A stretch of DNA of 42,695 nucleotides. It comes from Rhizobiaceae bacterium (GTDB taxonomy: Bacteria > Pseudomonadota > Alphaproteobacteria > Rhizobiales > Rhizobiaceae). Below, piece after piece: positions 10,489 to 20,952 of this stretch. Under the pieces are notes generated by a model that did not search any database, was not told the origin of the DNA, and saw nothing but the letters and a program-made list of their open reading frames with translations. Location: the NCBI GenBank assembly GCA_905339215.1, contig CAJPFN010000091.1:1-42695 (forward strand). The letters are read 5' to 3'. The position numbers were made by a program, and so were the translations under genes. Position 1 is the first letter of the stretch. The number at the start of each line of letters is the position of its first letter.

Positions 10489-11451
10489 TCAGTCGGCGGT
10501 CATTTTCACGATGATCGGAATGATGGCGATCATCATGACCACGGGCAGGATGCACACCGTCACCGGCACCGACATCTTGGCGGGAAGCGCGTGCGCCTTC
10601 TCCTCGGCGAGCGACATGCGCTTGTGGCGCATCTCGTCGGAAAAGACGCGCAGCGCCCCGGACAGCGAGGTGCCGAGTTCCTTCGACTGCTGGAGCAACG
10701 TGGCGAAGGAGCGCACCTCGTCGAGGCTGAGCCGTTCGGCGAGCGACTTCAGCGCGTCGTCGAGGTTGCGGCCGGCGCGCAATTCCAGCGAGACGAGCTG
10801 CAGGTTCTGGCTGAGCGCCGGATAGCTCAGCGACAGCTCGCGCGAGACGCGCTCGATGCCGGCCTCCATGCTCATGCCGGCGTCGGAGCAGACGATCATC
10901 AGGTCCATGAAGTCCGGGAAGCCGTTGCGGTACTCGCGCATCATGCCCCTCACCTGCTGCGAGAGAACGAGGCCGGGCAGGAAATAGCCGGCCGCGCCGG
11001 CGAGCACGACGAATGTCCAGCGGCTCATCGTGGTGGCGTCGGCGGCGACCCAGCCGTCGGCGAGAAGCGCCAGGCCGGCGCCGGCGACGAAGGCGGCGAA
11101 GCGGATCAGGAAGAACATGCCGACGGCACGCGGGTCCATGTAGCCGGCCTGGATGAGTTTCAGCCGCAGCCGCGCGACGTTCTCCGGGTCGGAGCGCGCA
11201 TAGAAATCCTGGGCGGTGCGGGCCGCCTTCTCGCGCACCATGCTGGCGCCCTTCTTCGGCGCCGGCGCGGCTTCGGCGGCCGGCGCAACGGCGACCTCGA
11301 CCTTGAGGCGGCGCTTCAGCTCGGAACGGCTGCCGCCGCCGGCAAGCGCGGGCCACAGCACTGCGCCGCCGCCGAGCACCAGCAGCAGCAACGCCGCCGG
11401 CATCAGGGGCGCGGCGGCGAGGCTGTCGGCGAGGGTTGCCAGCGCATCCAT
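10489..11451 (-). CDS. tadC: Inner-membrane platform protein TadC
   Basis: One of the two paralogous inner-membrane platform proteins (type II secretion F family) on which the CpaF motor acts during Flp pilus assembly. The 320-residue protein has an N-terminal hydrophobic segment (LMPAALLLLVLGGGAVLWPA, residues 16-35). A basic, Ala/Pro-rich cytoplasmic stretch and further hydrophobic segments (MFFLIRFAAFVAGAGLALL; FVVLAGAAGYFLPGLVL) come next. The T2SSF core follows, with FPDFMDLMIVCSDAGMSMEAGIERVSREL and ELRAGRNLDDALKSLAERL. A C-terminal segment (VPVTVCILPVVMMIAIIPIIV) closes it. It starts one base after the tadB stop, showing tight coupling. Confidence 0.93.
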   Translation of the reverse strand: MDALATLADSLAAAPLMPAALLLLVLGGGAVLWPALAGGGSRSELKRRLKVEVAVAPAAEAAPAPKKGASMVREKAARTAQDFYARSDPENVARLRLKLIQAGYMDPRAVGMFFLIRFAAFVAGAGLALLADGWVAADATTMSRWTFVVLAGAAGYFLPGLVLSQQVRGMMREYRNGFPDFMDLMIVCSDAGMSMEAGIERVSRELSLSYPALSQNLQLVSLELRAGRNLDDALKSLAERLSLDEVRSFATLLQQSKELGTSLSGALRVFSDEMRHKRMSLAEEKAHALPAKMSVPVTVCILPVVMMIAIIPIIVKMTAD

Positions 11452-11452
11452 C

Positions 11453-12418
11453 TCAGAAGCGGAAGTTCGACATCTTGAACATCATAGCGTTGCCGAGCAT
11501 CAGCCAGGCGATCGAGCCGCCGAGCAGATACCAGGTCATCGGCTCTCCCCACACCTCCTCGTAGAATTGCGGCATTAGCACCATGATACCGGTCATAAGC
11601 AGCGCCGGCACAGCGGTGAGGATGTAGGCCGACATGCGGCCCTCGGTTGAGATGGCGCGCACCTTGCGCTTCAACTTGCCGCGCTCGCGGATGACGGCCG
11701 ACAGCCCGTCGAGGATCTCGCGAAGGTTGCCGCCCGACGTGCTCTGGATCGACACCGCCGTGACGAACAGCGGCAGGTCGTCGTGGCCGACGCGTTCCTG
11801 CATGTTCTGCAAAGCGCCGACGAGATCGGAGCCGTAGGTCACCTCGTCGGCGACCATGCCGAATTCGGTGCCAATGGGGTCGGCCATCTCGCGCGCCACC
11901 ATGGAGATCGCGACCGGCACGGGATGGCCGGCCTTCAGGCTGCGCGTGATCAGTTCCAGCGCCTCGGGCAGCTGGATGCCGAACAGCTTGTGGCGACGCT
12001 TGCGCAGGTGGCGAAGCGACAGGATCGGCAAGGCGAGGCAGAGCGGCGGAACCATGGCGAGGCCGACAATGAACGGCGCACCGTTCCACACGGCGACGAA
12101 GGCGATGCCGAGGGCGACGCCCGCATTGACCATGAGGAAGCGCGGCAGCGGCATGGTGAGGCCGGACTGGGCGCGGAGCGCGCGGAACCGGTCGATGGAG
12201 AAGATCGAGCGGTTGCCGTCGACGCCGCGCTCCTTGCGCAGCTGTATCAGTACCTGTTCCTGGGAGAGTCGCTTCTCCTGGAGGCGCATGCGCCGGTTGA
12301 TGGCCGTGCGCCGGTCGCGGCTGCCGGCAATCAGGAGATAGAAGGCCTCGGCGAGCATGATGCCGGCGAGGCCGGCCGCCGCATAGATCGCATAGAGCGT
12401 CGCGCCGTCGTCCATCAT
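11453..12418 (-). CDS. tadB: Inner-membrane platform protein TadB
   Basis: Partner of TadC in the inner-membrane platform of the Tad pilus. The 321-residue protein begins with a membrane segment ([22 protein letters not shown]), then a basic cytoplasmic region. A pair of hydrophobic segments ([34 protein letters not shown]) leads to the T2SSF domain, with [26 protein letters not shown] and [23 protein letters not shown]-terminal pair of segments ends at the stop. The gene starts one base after the cpaF stop and ends one base before tadC, so motor and platform are translated in series. The first two codons are both ATG; 12418 is taken. Confidence 0.93.
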   Translation of the reverse strand: MMDDGATLYAIYAAAGLAGIMLAEAFYLLIAGSRDRRTAINRRMRLQEKRLSQEQVLIQLRKERGVDGNRSIFSIDRFRALRAQSGLTMPLPRFLMVNAGVALGIAFVAVWNGAPFIVGLAMVPPLCLALPILSLRHLRKRRHKLFGIQLPEALELITRSLKAGHPVPVAISMVAREMADPIGTEFGMVADEVTYGSDLVGALQNMQERVGHDDLPLFVTAVSIQSTSGGNLREILDGLSAVIRERGKLKRKVRAISTEGRMSAYILTAVPALLMTGIMVLMPQFYEEVWGEPMTWYLLGGSIAWLMLGNAMMFKMSNFRF

Positions 12419-12419
12419 T

Positions 12420-13835
12420 CTATTCCTGCGGCCGGCCGGGCTCGAAATACTTGCCCGGGAACTCGATGCCCATCGCCTTCAGGTCCTCGAGGAAGCGCGG
12501 CCGCAGGCCGGTCGCCTCGAAATGGCCGAGGATCTTGCCGTCGGCTTCCATGCCGGTGCGCACGAAGCGGAAGATTTCCTGCATCTGGATGACGTCGCCC
12601 TCCATGCCGGTCACCTCGGCGACGCTGGTCACCTTGCGCTTGCCGTCGGAGAGGCGGGTCAGCTGGACGATGATGTCGAGCGCCGAGGAGATCTGGCTGC
12701 GGATCGAGGCGACCGTCATCGGCATGCCGGTCATGCCGAGCATCTGCTCGAGGCGGCCGATCGCGTCGCGCGGCGTGTTGGCGTGGATGGTGGCCATCGA
12801 TCCCTCGTGGCCGGTGTTCATCGCCTGCAGCATGTCGAAGGCCTCCTCGCCGCGGCACTCACCGAGGATGACGCGGTCGGGGCGCATGCGAAGGGCGTTC
12901 TTGACGAGGTCGCGCTGGCGGATCTCGCCGTGGCCCTCGATGTTGGCGGGACGCGTCTCCATGCGCGCCACGTGCGGCTGCTGCAGCTGGAGCTCGGCGG
13001 CGTCCTCGATGGTGATCAGTCGTTCGTCCTCCGGGATGAAGGCCGACAGCGCGTTGAGCATGGTGGTCTTGCCGGTGCCCGTGCCGCCCGAGATGATGGT
13101 CGTCTTGCGCGCGTAGACGGCCGCCGCCAGAACCTCGGCCATGTTCTGGGTGAGCGCGCCGAACTCGACCAGCTTGTGCAGGCCGAGCTTGTTCTTGGAA
13201 AACTTGCGGATCGAGACCAGCGGGCCGTCGACGCCGACCGGCCGGATCGCGGCGTTGAAACGCGATCCGTCGAGCATGCGCGCGTCGACCATCGGCGAGG
13301 ATTCGTCGACGCGTCGGCCGACGGCGGCGACGATCTTGTTGATGATCCGGAGCAGATGCGCCTCATCCTTGAAGGGCACGTGGATCTGCTGGAGCTTGCC
13401 GCGCTTCTCGACGAAGCAGTTGTGGTGACCGTTGATCAGGATGTCGTTGATCTCCGGATCCTTCAGCAGCGGTTCCAGCGGCCCGAGGCCGACCATCTCG
13501 TCGACGATGTCGTCGACCAGCGAGTCCAGCTCGGCGACGTTGACGGCGAGCCGCTCCTCGCGCGTCTTCTCCGAGACGAAGTCGTGGATCTGCCGGCGCA
13601 TCTCGTCCCTGGGCAGGCGCTCCAGCGCCACCAGGTTGATCTCCTCGATCAACATGCGGTGGATGCGGTCGCGCGCGTCGAGCACCCGGTTGGCCTTCTG
13701 CGGGGCCGTCTCGGCCTTCGGTGCCGGCCTGCGCGAATTGGGGATGACGACGGCCTGCTCCTTGGGTGACGGTGGCGGGGTCGCCGTCTCGCCGATGTCG
13801 AAACGCTTGTGCAGGGCCGAGAAGCGGCTGGTCAT
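12420..13835 (-). CDS. cpaF: Tad pilus secretion ATPase CpaF/TadA
   Basis: Hexameric motor ATPase of the VirB11/GspE family that powers Flp pilus extension and, in several bacteria, retraction. The ATG at 13835 gives 471 residues and overlaps the cpaE stop by four bases (ATGA). A disordered Pro/Ala-rich N-terminus (to about 65) precedes the N-terminal domain with [23 protein letters not shown]. The catalytic domain has the Walker [16 protein letters not shown] (Lys256), the Asp box [12 protein letters not shown], the Walker [21 protein letters not shown] and the His box [22 protein letters not shown]. All motor motifs are intact. Reading upstream in frame stays open but is Arg/Pro-rich antisense-like sequence and is not used. 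Confidence 0.96.
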   Translation of the reverse strand: MTSRFSALHKRFDIGETATPPPSPKEQAVVIPNSRRPAPKAETAPQKANRVLDARDRIHRMLIEEINLVALERLPRDEMRRQIHDFVSEKTREERLAVNVAELDSLVDDIVDEMVGLGPLEPLLKDPEINDILINGHHNCFVEKRGKLQQIHVPFKDEAHLLRIINKIVAAVGRRVDESSPMVDARMLDGSRFNAAIRPVGVDGPLVSIRKFSKNKLGLHKLVEFGALTQNMAEVLAAAVYARKTTIISGGTGTGKTTMLNALSAFIPEDERLITIEDAAELQLQQPHVARMETRPANIEGHGEIRQRDLVKNALRMRPDRVILGECRGEEAFDMLQAMNTGHEGSMATIHANTPRDAIGRLEQMLGMTGMPMTVASIRSQISSALDIIVQLTRLSDGKRKVTSVAEVTGMEGDVIQMQEIFRFVRTGMEADGKILGHFEATGLRPRFLEDLKAMGIEFPGKYFEPGRPQE

Positions 13836-15046
13836 GCGCGCTTCCTCAACAGGCCGCCGCCGAGATTGAACAGCGACCGCGCCTTCTTCGGCGCCGCCGC
13901 GGCTGCCTCCTCGGGCAGGATGATCCGGCGCAGGTCGGTTATCACATTGGCGTTGGCGTCGATCTCGTGGAGCGGCACGCCGCGGTCGACCGCCTCGCGG
14001 ACGAGCTTGTAGTTGTTGGCGATGCCGCCGGCGAAATGATCGCCGAGGATCTCCTGGACGTCGGCCTGGCGGATGCCGTTTTCGAACATCTTCTGCTCGA
14101 AACGGTTGACGATGACGTTGGGCTTCACCTCGCGGCCGACCGTATCGTAGATCGCCTGGATGAGTCGTTGCGTCTGCCTCAGGCAGGGTACGGTCATCTC
14201 GGTGACCAGGTAGAGCTTGTTGGAGCCGAGCAGCACGGTCTCGGTCCACGGGAACCATGTCCGCGGCAGGTCGATGACGACATTGTCGAAATATGCCGAG
14301 ACGAGGTCGAGCATGCGCACGACGATTTCGGTGTTGAAGGAGCGCATCTCCGACGGCCGGGTCGGTGCGGCGAGCACGCAGAGCCCGCTCGCATGCTTGG
14401 AAAGCATGACGTCGAGGAGCTGGCGGTCGAGGCGCTCGGGCTGGTTCTCGATCTCGGCGATGTCGAAGCGCGGCTCGAGGTCGAGGTATTCTGCGCAGGC
14501 GCCCTGCTGGAAATTCAGGTCGACAACGCAGGTCGCGGCGCCGCGCGTCACCGAATGGTGGAGCTGGAAGGCCGTCTGCAGCGCCAGCGTCGTGTTGCCG
14601 ACGCCGCCGGCGGCCGGCATGAAGGCGTAAATCTGCGATTCCGCGTTCTCCTCCCTCCCCGGCCCGTGCAGCGCGCGCAGGCAGGAGCGGACGAGGTCGG
14701 CGGTCGACACCGGCTTGACGAGGAAATCGGCGACCTGGAGCTGGACGAGGATGCGCACGGCGGCCGCATTGAATTCCTGGGTGACGACGATGACCGGCGT
14801 CTTTCCTTCGAGACGGCGGATGATGCGCTGCAGCGCCTCGACCTGATCGAGGCGGGCGGCGTCCATGTCGATGATCGCGGCGCCGCAGTCGGCCTCCTGA
14901 AGCTCGCCGCGCAGGTCGAGGACGCCGCGCTCGATGGCCACGAGATCGAAGGCGTCCGACGAGGCGAGTGCGGCCTTCGTCTCCTGCACGAACGCCTTGT
15001 CCTGGGAGACCAGGACGATGCGCTTCGCCTTGCTCGTAGTCGCCAT
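13832..15046 (-). CDS. cpaE: CpaE/TadZ-like localisation protein, atypical Walker A
   Basis: MinD/ParA-superfamily protein that positions the Tad machine, usually at a pole. The start at 15046 (MATTSKAKR) has TGAGG 8 bases upstream. The 404-residue protein has an N-terminal receiver-like domain (about 8-125) with acidic residues at Asp60 and Asp62 and the lysine of FLVKPVST at 111. The ATPase-like domain begins at about 138. Its P-loop reads AGGVGNTT (146-153): both the signature lysine and the catalytic lysine of KGGxGKT are replaced. Such loss is known among TadZ proteins, so the protein may bind but not hydrolyse nucleotide. Later landmarks are CVVDLNFQQG and FDNVVIDLPRTW. It overlaps cpaF by four bases. 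Confidence 0.92.
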   Translation of the reverse strand: MATTSKAKRIVLVSQDKAFVQETKAALASSDAFDLVAIERGVLDLRGELQEADCGAAIIDMDAARLDQVEALQRIIRRLEGKTPVIVVTQEFNAAAVRILVQLQVADFLVKPVSTADLVRSCLRALHGPGREENAESQIYAFMPAAGGVGNTTLALQTAFQLHHSVTRGAATCVVDLNFQQGACAEYLDLEPRFDIAEIENQPERLDRQLLDVMLSKHASGLCVLAAPTRPSEMRSFNTEIVVRMLDLVSAYFDNVVIDLPRTWFPWTETVLLGSNKLYLVTEMTVPCLRQTQRLIQAIYDTVGREVKPNVIVNRFEQKMFENGIRQADVQEILGDHFAGGIANNYKLVREAVDRGVPLHEIDANANVITDLRRIILPEEAAAAAPKKARSLFNLGGGLLRKRA

Positions 15047-15056
15047 GGCCGCTGCC

Positions 15057-15320
15057 TCAGTTGTCGCTGGTGGCCGGTGCATCTGCACCGGAATCGTCGT
15101 CCGTAGAGGCCGGGGCAGTCGCGCTGCGGTCGGCCGGCACCTTGAGGTTGGTGTTCTGCACGCCCGGCTGCCACGGATCGACCATCTGCATCACCGTGTT
15201 CTCTGCCTGGGCGTTGCCGGCATCGGGGGTCATGCCGTCGATGCGCATGTAGTCGTCGGTCGTGCAGCCGGCGGCGGCCAGCAGCGACAGGGCGGATGCG
15301 ATCAGGAATGCGCTGCGCAT
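15057..15320 (-). CDS. Small Tad-locus lipoprotein in the CpaD position
   Basis: An 87-residue exported lipoprotein sitting exactly where cpaD normally lies, between cpaC and cpaE. The signal peptide (MRSAFLIASALSLLAAAG) ends at a lipobox with Cys19. The mature part has the segment DAGNAQAENTVMQMVDPWQPG followed by NTNLKVPADRS. It ends in a low-complexity acidic Ser/Thr/Asp tail. The N-x-x-x-Q-x-x-DPW-P pattern also appears, from memory, in short alphaproteobacterial Tad lipoproteins. A classical CpaD is near 200 residues or more, so this is either a shortened CpaD or a separate small subunit, probably helping the secretin in the outer membrane. It begins 3 bases after the cpaC stop. Confidence 0.8.
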   Translation of the reverse strand: MRSAFLIASALSLLAAAGCTTDDYMRIDGMTPDAGNAQAENTVMQMVDPWQPGVQNTNLKVPADRSATAPASTDDDSGADAPATSDN

Positions 15321-15323
15321 CGA

Positions 15324-16760
15324 CTACTCCTTCGGAAGATCAAGGAAATGACCGGAGCCGGAGGCCGGCACCACGGTTGCGCCCGCGGCGGAGGCGAACT
15401 GGGTGCGTCCTGCCGCGCCGGATTTCGGTTCCTCGGTGTTGCCGAGGAAATAGTCGATGTTGTTGGCGGCAACCGTGCCGTCCATCGGCGTCGCCGTCTT
15501 CTTCGACGGATCGATGGGCTTCACGAGGTAGGGCGTCACGATGATGACGAGATCGGTCTCGCGGCGCTGGTAGGCCTTGGACGAGAACAGCGCGCCGAGC
15601 ACCGGAAGCTGGCCGAGCCCCGGGACGCGCTGCGTGTTCATGTCGTTCTGCGTCTGCAAAAGGCCGGCGATCATGAAGCTCTGGCCGCTCTTCAAGTCGA
15701 CCGAGGTGCGCGCCCGGCGGACGGAAAAGCCCGGCAGCGAAATGTCGCCGACACTATAGGAGGCGGAATTGTCGACCGACGAGACTTCCGGCTCGATGTC
15801 GAGGCTGATCAGTCCGTCGGCGAGAACGGTCGGCGTGAATTCGAGGCCGACGCCGAAGCGCTTGTATTCGACGGTGATTTTCTTGTCGTCCTGGGCGACG
15901 GGAATTGGGAACTCGCCGCCGGCGAGGAAACTCGCCTTCTCGCCGGAGCGCGCGATCAGGTTGGGCTCGGCCAGCCGGCGCGCGACGCCGCGGTCCTCCA
16001 GCGCCTTGATGGCGACGTCGATGGAGAAGTTGCCCTGGGTGAGCGCGCCGATGAGCCTGGCAGCCGGCGAAGAGGTCGTCGCGGCGGGATCGGAGTTGAA
16101 CGAGATGCCGCCCGCAGCCGTCATGTAGCTCGCCGATATCTTGGTGCCGAGTTCGCGGCCGGCCTGGCGGTTGATCTCGACGAAGCGCACGTTGAGCTGG
16201 ACCTGCTGCGAAGACGATATCTTGACCGAGTTGATGACGTCCTCGTTGCCGGAAAAGCGGGTGGCGATGCTGCTCGCCTTTTCAGCCGCGACCGCATCCT
16301 GAGCCTCGCCGGACAGGATCAGGCGGCCGTTGGCCGAATTGACGGTGATGTTGGCGCCGGGAACGCTCTCCCGGATCGTGCTGGCCAGGCGGTCGGTGTC
16401 CAGCGTCACCTCGACGTCGACGGAGCCGACCAGCTGCTTGTTCTCGTCGAAGAGCGCGATGCCTGTCGTGCCGAGATTGTTGCCGAGCACGTAGAAGGAA
16501 CGGTCGGTGAGCGGGTTGACGTTGGCGATCTCGGGATCGCCGATGACGATTTCGTAGAAGGCGGCCGAAGTGCGGATCGTCTTGGGCTTGCCCTTGGCGA
16601 TCTTCAGCACGGTGTTCCGGCTGGACGAAATCTGCAGCACGTCGCCATTGGCGGCGGCGGGCGCGATGCCCGCGAGGCAGAAGGCGGCGAGCAGCGCCGC
16701 GGCGAGCGTGGCGCGGCCGCAAAGCCGGCACGTCGTAAAGACTGAAGTCCAAGCGAACAT
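15324..16760 (-). CDS. cpaC: Tad pilus outer-membrane secretin CpaC/RcpA
   Basis: Outer-membrane secretin channel through which the Flp pilus emerges. The start at 16760 (MFAWTS) has GAGGGG 6 bases upstream; an ATG 39 bases earlier exists but overlaps the end of cpaB. The 478-residue protein has a signal peptide ending near AGIAPAAANG. A pilus/BON-like N-terminal region follows (SRNTVLKIAKGKPKTIRT; EIVIGDPEIANVNPLTDRSFYVLG; SAVNGRLILSGEAQD-like block). The secretin domain then has VNVRFVEINRQAGRELGTK-like sequence, EPNLIARSGEKASFLAGGEFPIPV, VGLEFTPTVLADGLISLDIEPEVS, and the terminal LGALFSSKAYQRRETDLVIIVTPYLV that forms the membrane ring. The family identity is secure from these last blocks. 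Confidence 0.95.
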   Translation of the reverse strand: MFAWTSVFTTCRLCGRATLAAALLAAFCLAGIAPAAANGDVLQISSSRNTVLKIAKGKPKTIRTSAAFYEIVIGDPEIANVNPLTDRSFYVLGNNLGTTGIALFDENKQLVGSVDVEVTLDTDRLASTIRESVPGANITVNSANGRLILSGEAQDAVAAEKASSIATRFSGNEDVINSVKISSSQQVQLNVRFVEINRQAGRELGTKISASYMTAAGGISFNSDPAATTSSPAARLIGALTQGNFSIDVAIKALEDRGVARRLAEPNLIARSGEKASFLAGGEFPIPVAQDDKKITVEYKRFGVGLEFTPTVLADGLISLDIEPEVSSVDNSASYSVGDISLPGFSVRRARTSVDLKSGQSFMIAGLLQTQNDMNTQRVPGLGQLPVLGALFSSKAYQRRETDLVIIVTPYLVKPIDPSKKTATPMDGTVAANNIDYFLGNTEEPKSGAAGRTQFASAAGATVVPASGSGHFLDLPKE

Positions 16761-16795
16761 CTGCGTCCCCTCACCGGCGTCCCTGCCGGTTTCGC

Positions 16796-17722
16796 TCAAT
16801 CCTGCGCCGGCGCGACGACCTGGTAGGTCTGCGCCTCTATCCCCCGCGTCACGATGACCGTCCGGTATTTCGGCTTCTCGGGCTCCTCGGCGACGGCTTC
16901 GAACAGCGCCGCCGCGGCCCCCGCGGCCTTGCTTGCCACCGACCCGCCGAAGGCCGAGATGGTGGTCACGCCGTCGATGGCGCCGTCGCCAGCCTCGCCC
17001 GCGGCGCGCAGCGACAGCGACAGCTGGCCGACGTTCCTGGCGAGCGCGATCTTCTGCGCGCCTTCGGTGGTGACCTCCAGCGTGACGGACGTCGCCACCT
17101 GCGGGCTGGTGGCGCGTTCGTCGGCACCCTGCCCGACGCTCAGCACCTTGACGTTCTCGACGACGACCTCGGTGGCGATCGTCGATCCGGCAGCACCCGC
17201 TGCATTACGCTCGACCTCCTGGATCGCGCCGGCGTCGCGCGTCATCACCACGTCGACGCGGTCGCCTGGCGTGACGAAGCCGCCGACGCCAGCGACCTCG
17301 TCGGTCTTGATGGTGACGGCGCGCATGCCTGGCGAAAGCAGGTTGGAAAGCGTCGCCCGGCCGTTCGGCCCCGACAGCTTGGCAAGCAGCACCGGCTCGT
17401 TGATCTCGACCGGCGACAGGACGACGCGGCCAGCCTCGGCGAGCGCGGCGTCGATCGTGGCGAACGCGCCCTGCGGGAGCGCCTCCTGCGGCCACGGAAT
17501 CTCGGCCAGTTGGGCACGGTCTAGCGTCATGCCGAAACGCAGCGGCTGGCTGGCGACGACGATCGTCTTGAAGGCGACCGCCGGCTGCGCCGTCGCCATC
17601 GGAATGGAAACCTCCTGGGTGCGAGCGTTCGCCGCGCTCTTGATCCAGAGGTCGGCCGCGAAAATCGACACGGCGCCGAACACGGCGGCGATGCCGATCA
17701 TTGTCATGATCTTGCGGTTCAA
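16796..17722 (-). CDS. cpaB: Tad pilus assembly protein CpaB/RcpC
   Basis: Periplasmic/inner-membrane assembly factor of the Tad system with a SAF-type domain. The 308-residue protein starts TTG AAC CGC AAG at 17722; an ATG five codons later (17707) is the alternative. It has one N-terminal membrane anchor (MIGIAAVFGAVSIFAADLWI). The SAF region follows, with VVASQPLRFGMTLDRAQLAEIPWP, and then the RcpC core with GMRAVTIKTDEVAGVGGFVTPGDRVDVVMTR. It is the first Tad gene in view. Upstream, 17723-17955 is a 233-base gap divergent from parE with no pilin (flp) or prepilin peptidase (cpaA) gene, which in many relatives precede cpaB. This gap should carry the operon promoter. Confidence 0.93.
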   Translation of the reverse strand: MNRKIMTMIGIAAVFGAVSIFAADLWIKSAANARTQEVSIPMATAQPAVAFKTIVVASQPLRFGMTLDRAQLAEIPWPQEALPQGAFATIDAALAEAGRVVLSPVEINEPVLLAKLSGPNGRATLSNLLSPGMRAVTIKTDEVAGVGGFVTPGDRVDVVMTRDAGAIQEVERNAAGAAGSTIATEVVVENVKVLSVGQGADERATSPQVATSVTLEVTTEGAQKIALARNVGQLSLSLRAAGEAGDGAIDGVTTISAFGGSVASKAAGAAAALFEAVAEEPEKPKYRTVIVTRGIEAQTYQVVAPAQD

Positions 17723-17955
17723 GCCCGGAATGCCCCAATTCTTCTTGTTCGGGGATGATGGGCGCGAAACCTGAAAAAACCGGAAGACGTTTGCTTCAAC
17801 TTCGAACTATCGCGGACAATGGCGGTTGATCGCCCGTGGCAGGCCGCGTATTTATGCCGCTCCGCGGCCTGAACGGAACGGGAACCTCTGTCGCTTCGCC
17901 GCGCGAAGCGTGGCAGTATCGACGGGCGATTCGCCCAATCCAAACCGGAGCCTCG

Positions 17956-20016
<2,061 letters not shown>

Positions 20017-20058
20017 GCGCGGGGCGAGGCACGCGGCTGTTGGCTTGCATGTCGCGCT

Positions 20059-20103
20059 CCATTTGCCAGTCCAGCCTACAGCTCCTAGTATGCTGGCAAA
20101 TGG
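20059..20103. repeat. Perfect 11-bp inverted repeat between parE and GNAT gene
   Basis: CCATTTGCCAG at 20059-20069 is repeated inverted as CTGGCAAATGG at 20093-20103, with a 23-base spacer. The right arm ends 9 bases before the proposed start of the acetyltransferase gene and so covers its ribosome-binding region. A related partial copy (AAATGGCAG) overlaps the start codon itself. It could be an operator, an RNA hairpin limiting translation, or the parE transcript end, but no T-run follows it. Confidence 0.55.
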
Positions 20104-20112
20104 GCGGGCCAA

Positions 20113-20907
20113 ATGGCAGCTTACTTTGGAAGCGAATCCCAGAAGCGTCTCCAGGAGCAGGCGGAGGCGGCCGCGGACTACATTGCTGCCACCCCCGGAG
20201 CCTGCCAAACCGGCAGGATGATGGGATGCGACGACCTGGACGCGCTGGGCTGGGAGCGTATTGACGAAGCGCTCCAAAGAGACGGCCTTTTCGGATTTCG
20301 TCTGATCACGGCAGATCGCGGAGACGAACTCAGGAAACGGCTCGCGCAGCGGGGACTTCGGTTCGATACTTGGGACGTCTTTCTTGCCGACCGCGAGACC
20401 GCCACGGCCGCCGCGAGCAGCGTTCTCGCGCAGGGGCTTCCGTACGGGCTCGTCGAACTGCCGGTGAAATCAGCACCAGAAGACGATTTCACGACACGCA
20501 TCCAGTTGATGATGGCTGATGCCGGCGTCGCTCCCTTCAGCGGAGCGATGCTCACCGGGCACTTGGGTCCGGCGGTCACTGTCGCGATAGGCGACGCGGA
20601 CGGCTCTATCGCCGCCGCTGCCCACGGATACCTCCCGCACAACGTCCACTCGCCGGTTCGCGGCTTTGCTTGGGGTGGTCTGGTAGCGGTCGCCGAAAGA
20701 CACCGCGGTAAGGGTCTCGGATCCTATGTTAACGCTTTGATGGTCGAGCGGGTGTTTAAGGCTCTCCGGCCGACACATATCTATGAACTCGTCTCCGCAT
20801 CGAATCAGGCTTCCCGCCGAATGGTCAGCGCATGCGGCCTTCGGCCCGCGCCGGAATACATTTGTGGCGTCGCGGCCGCTGCCGAAGGTACTCGCTTCAC
20901 GCGTTAG
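20113..20907 (+). CDS. GNAT-family N-acetyltransferase, substrate unknown
   Basis: Predicted acetyl-CoA-dependent acyltransferase. The C-terminal part holds the acetyl-CoA loop AERHRGKGLGSYVNALM (RGKGLG at residues 198-203) preceded by GGLVAV, and the later SASNQASRRMVSACGL helix, typical of the GNAT fold. The first 130 residues are not recognisable and include GLFGFRLITADRGDELRKRL and FLADRETATAAAS, perhaps a degenerate second acetyltransferase half. ATG 20113 is the longest reading; starts at 20218 or 20221 (MMGCDDLDALGW) would remove 35-36 residues and may be nearer the truth, since the removed part looks unlike the rest. Neither has a strong ribosome site. The gene is monocistronic and lies downstream of an inverted repeat. 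Confidence 0.8.
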   Translation: MAAYFGSESQKRLQEQAEAAADYIAATPGACQTGRMMGCDDLDALGWERIDEALQRDGLFGFRLITADRGDELRKRLAQRGLRFDTWDVFLADRETATAAASSVLAQGLPYGLVELPVKSAPEDDFTTRIQLMMADAGVAPFSGAMLTGHLGPAVTVAIGDADGSIAAAAHGYLPHNVHSPVRGFAWGGLVAVAERHRGKGLGSYVNALMVERVFKALRPTHIYELVSASNQASRRMVSACGLRPAPEYICGVAAAAEGTRFTR

Positions 20908-20952
20908 GGCTTGAAACTCGGTCGCGGTAACGTCGCGTCGTAGGTTGCCGCC

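Noticed and set aside
12522-13769. Open frame antisense to cpaF
   Set aside because: Composition is the complement of CpaF; no recognisable motif.
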